Assembly (NCBI GenBank): GCA_023150345.1
Contig: JAKLLB010000001.1
Location: 116,224 to 180,223, forward strand
Reading direction: 5' to 3'
Source of the DNA: Aquabacterium sp.
GTDB taxonomy: Bacteria > Pseudomonadota > Gammaproteobacteria > Burkholderiales > Burkholderiaceae_C
Length of the DNA: 64,000 bases
Program-made: the position numbers and the translations under genes
Shown here: positions 61,687 to 64,000 of the stretch, piece after piece
Layout of the letters: each line of letters starts with the position of its first letter
Position numbering within the stretch: position 1 is the stretch's first letter
The notes under the pieces: model-generated
Databases searched by the model: none
The model's input: the letters and a program-made list of their open reading frames with translations, nothing else
Told to the model about the DNA's origin: nothing

Positions 61687-62243
61687 TGACCCCCCCCCAT
61701 GTGCTCGAGCGGCGCTTGCGATTCCCTGGCGTCGAGTGCCCCTGACGCGTCACCCCAGGCCATGAGCAGCATCACGGCCACTGTCAAGCCACCCAGCAGA
61801 GCCATGGTGTAGACGAGCGGATAGACCACGATCTGCAACACGGCCGTGGTCTCGCCGGCGGAAGCCATGTGTCCTGCCTTGGTCCAGAGCATGGCCGTGA
61901 TCACGGCCATGCACGCTGCTGCGATCAGATCGAACAGGGCTCGCTGCGCCCGACGCCAGGCCGTGGGCACGAGCGACTCCAGCAGGTCCACGGTGACTTG
62001 CTGGCGTCGCAGCGTCACCAGGGGCAGGCTTGAGAACACCATTGCGCCCATCGCCAGTTCGGTCAGCTCGAACGAGCCCGGCAACGGGCGGTTCAGGAAG
62101 TAGCGCCCGATCACGTCGATGGTGGTCAGGAGCACCATCGCCACCAGCAGCAGCGCCGCGATCAGTCCAAGGACGAGTTCGGCGCGAGCCAGAGCCTGAG
62201 CCAGACGCGACGCAGGACCTGCGGTGGCGGCGGTCACGGACAT
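61683..62243 (-). CDS. dctQ: TRAP transporter small permease
   Basis: A 186-residue DctQ-type subunit with four membrane helices (LGLIAALLLVAMVLLTTIDV, then IGRYFLNRPLPGSFELTELA). ATG 62243 follows the dctP stop by one base, preferred over an in-frame ATG inside dctP. Coupled to dctM. Confidence 0.92.
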   Translation of the reverse strand: MSVTAATAGPASRLAQALARAELVLGLIAALLLVAMVLLTTIDVIGRYFLNRPLPGSFELTELAMGAMVFSSLPLVTLRRQQVTVDLLESLVPTAWRRAQRALFDLIAAACMAVITAMLWTKAGHMASAGETTAVLQIVVYPLVYTMALLGGLTVAVMLLMAWGDASGALDARESQAPLEHMGGGQ

Positions 62244-62244
62244 C

Positions 62245-63270
62245 TCACTTGCCTGCGGCAACCTTGGCGATCTCGGCGCGGAACTCCTTCATCACGGCAT
62301 TGCCGTCAATGCCCTTGGCCTTGATCTGCTCCACCCACGCCTGCTCGACGGGCGCGACCTTCGACTTGGCCTCATTGATGAAGGTGTCGTTGGCCTTGCG
62401 GATCTCGATGCCGGCTGCCTTCATGGCATCGATGCCGGTTGCATCGGCGGCATCCCAGGCCTTGCCTGCCAGGCGGGCGAAGTGCTCGCCCGAGAGCTTG
62501 TCGATCGCGGCCTTGTCGGCCGCGGGCAGGGCGTTGTACTTGGCCTCGTTCATCATCATGACGAAGCTGGTGTTGTACAGACCGCCCGGAACGAGCGTTG
62601 CATGCTTGATCAGGCTGGTGAGCTTGAAGCCTGCGATGGACTCACCGGGAAAGAAGATGCCGTCGGCCACGCCGCTCTGCAGCATCTGGAAGGACTCGCT
62701 CGCCGGCTTGAGCAAGGGGCTCGCGCCCAGTGCCTTGGTGTAGTCGTTCACCACGCCGCCGCCCACGCGGATTTTCATGTTGGCAAGGTCGGCCACGGAC
62801 ATGATCGGGCTCTTGATGGAGTACATGTGGCCCGGGCCGTGCGAGAACACGGCGATCACCTTGACGCCCTTGTGTTCGTCGAGCTTGGCGAGGTGCTTCT
62901 CGTGCATGCGCTGGTAGGCCACCGAGATCGACTCGGCGGAGTCCCCGAGGAAGCCGAACTCGGTCATCTTGGTCAGCACGAATCGACCGGGCGTGTAGCC
63001 CTGCACCGTGAACGACACATCGATCACGCCGTCCTTGACCGCATCGAACGTTTGGGGCGGTGCCACGGGCGCCTTGGGCAAAACGTTGAACTTCACGCGC
63101 CCCTGCGTGGCCTGCTCGACTTCCTTGGCCCAGGCAACGAGGATGTTCTCGGTCAGCGGATGCTTGGGCGGCACCCACGACGAGGCGGTCAGCGTCGTCT
63201 GTGCCCGAGCAGGCGCTGCGGCCAGCACCCCGACGAGTGCAGCCGTGGCGATGAGAGTAAGCGTGCGCAT
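62245..63270 (-). CDS. dctP: TRAP transporter substrate-binding protein
   Basis: A 341-residue DctP-type receptor with a signal peptide (LIATAALVGVLAAAPARAQ), then LTASSWVPPKHPLTENILVA and a central segment MKIRVGGGVVNDYTKALGAS with the conserved carboxylate-binding Arg. The ligand may be an aromatic or branched acid, given the fused oxidoreductase and hydratase nearby. Confidence 0.93.
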   Translation of the reverse strand: MRTLTLIATAALVGVLAAAPARAQTTLTASSWVPPKHPLTENILVAWAKEVEQATQGRVKFNVLPKAPVAPPQTFDAVKDGVIDVSFTVQGYTPGRFVLTKMTEFGFLGDSAESISVAYQRMHEKHLAKLDEHKGVKVIAVFSHGPGHMYSIKSPIMSVADLANMKIRVGGGVVNDYTKALGASPLLKPASESFQMLQSGVADGIFFPGESIAGFKLTSLIKHATLVPGGLYNTSFVMMMNEAKYNALPAADKAAIDKLSGEHFARLAGKAWDAADATGIDAMKAAGIEIRKANDTFINEAKSKVAPVEQAWVEQIKAKGIDGNAVMKEFRAEIAKVAAGK

Positions 63271-63367
63271 CGATCGTCTCCTGTTGATGAGGCCCTTGTG
63301 TGCCGGGCCGGGCGGGTCGGAAGCGGGACCAGCACCGCGTGGGTTCGAGTGGGCCGTACCCTAACGG

Positions 63368-64000
63368 TCAACCGGTGGCTGTGAAATCGGGGTTTCGCCG
63401 CTCCATGAATGCCTGGATACCCTCGCGGGCAGCCGGGGTGCAGGCCACCTCGCCGAAGGCGCGGTAGCCGACTTCGAGCGCAGCGGCCAGCGACGGCGCG
63501 GCCGCCGCATCACGCACGCCCTGCTCGATCAGTCGAACCACTGCGGCCGACACCACCCGGCCATCGGCGGCGCGGCCCTCGAATGGCGGGAACGCCGGCA
63601 GCGGGACCGGGCCGTCGCCCGGGCGCGGCGGCACACCGCCTCGCGCCAGCAGTCGAACCTGAGCGCAGGCGCGCGCCATCAGGTCATCGATGCCGTCGGC
63701 GAGTTCGGCGACGATGCCGGCTTCGTGCGCTTCGGTTGCGCGCAATCGGGCTGCGGTGGTCAGCATGCGCTGGAAGGTTGCCGAGGCACCGTTCCAGCGC
63801 CTGAAAGGCACGGCCATCGCGCCGATTGCGGGCAGGATACCCAGTGAGACCTCGGGCAGCTGGAACCACGCGCGGCGGTGCGCCACGAGCGCGTGGCAGC
63901 GCATGGCCATCTCGAAGCCACCGCCCAGCGCCATGCCGTTGATGGCCGCGACCACCGGCTTGGTTGCGGTATCCAGGTGCACGAGCAGTCGCGAGCAGTC
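63368..64000 (-). CDS. Enoyl-CoA hydratase/isomerase family (5' end outside window)
   Basis: The C-terminal 210 residues of a crotonase-family enzyme are present. TKPVVAAINGMALGGGFEMA holds an oxyanion-hole loop, FQLPEVSLGILPAIGA the second family motif and the end reads CTPAAREGIQAFMERRNPDF. It lies 97 bases upstream of dctP on the same strand and could be the first gene of that transport/catabolic operon. The start is beyond 64000. Confidence 0.9.
   Translation of the reverse strand, partial: DCSRLLVHLDTATKPVVAAINGMALGGGFEMAMRCHALVAHRRAWFQLPEVSLGILPAIGAMAVPFRRWNGASATFQRMLTTAARLRATEAHEAGIVAELADGIDDLMARACAQVRLLARGGVPPRPGDGPVPLPAFPPFEGRAADGRVVSAAVVRLIEQGVRDAAAAPSLAAALEVGYRAFGEVACTPAAREGIQAFMERRNPDFTATG

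Overview
The window is GC-rich chromosomal DNA, densely coded on both strands, with many ATGA, GTGA and TGATG gene overlaps. Several protein types point to a betaproteobacterium of the order Burkholderiales: Bug/TctC solute receptors, a HoxFUYHW hydrogenase whose HoxF and HoxU match the Cupriavidus lengths as I recall them, a fused indolepyruvate:ferredoxin oxidoreductase and a DUF2282/DUF692/DUF2063/DoxX operon. I cannot name the genus. I see no tRNA, rRNA, CRISPR array or intact insertion sequence.

Layout. 1-11.7 kb is a scavenging region: a truncated sarcosine oxidase beta gene, a cysteine hydrolase with an MFS carrier, an isoaspartyl peptidase, a LuxR-type regulator, and a tightly coupled minus-strand operon (TonB-dependent receptor, S9 peptidase, DUF885 peptidase-like protein, SRPBCC protein). 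12-16.1 kb is a small defence/toxin-antitoxin island. It holds XRE + AbiEii-type nucleotidyltransferase, VapBC and a DUF1778/GNAT pair, plus 123-bp direct repeats, GGGGAACA boxes, a tyrosine-integrase start remnant and decayed copies of the modules. 16.3-24.8 kb carries a DUF3237 protein, LysR regulators, two Bug receptors, an esterase pair and a D-malate/tartrate dehydrogenase. 24.8-27.7 kb mixes gene relics (AraC, DUF1778/GNAT, VapB) with a PadR/MFS pair. 27.7-34.6 kb has a cupin, an Epd/GAPDH enzyme, an NTF2-like protein, a LytS/LytTR two-component pair, a LysR regulator and glutathione reductase.

34.7-48.7 kb is the most coherent region. A minus-strand operon encodes a TIGR03169-type oxidoreductase, two rSAM/selenodomain-associated transferases and a fused VTT-membrane/disulfide-reductase protein. 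It diverges from a bufferin-type copper RiPP operon. A chromate resistance block (chrB, chrA, divergent MFS) follows, then an ArsS-type radical SAM gene diverging from an ECF sigma factor with a zinc-finger partner. Identical-looking promoters, GTAAG(A/G/T)-N16-CGTCTA, precede the oxidoreductase operon, the bufferin operon and arsS. This suggests one ECF regulon dealing with metal or thiol stress.

48.8-53.9 kb is a compact operon for a bidirectional NAD-reducing [NiFe] hydrogenase and its endopeptidase. It is followed by a CPA1 antiporter and an NnrS membrane protein. 55.6-64 kb, all minus strand, holds NnrS, the fused indolepyruvate:ferredoxin oxidoreductase, a TRAP transporter (dctPQM) and a truncated enoyl-CoA hydratase, consistent with import and catabolism of organic or aromatic acids.
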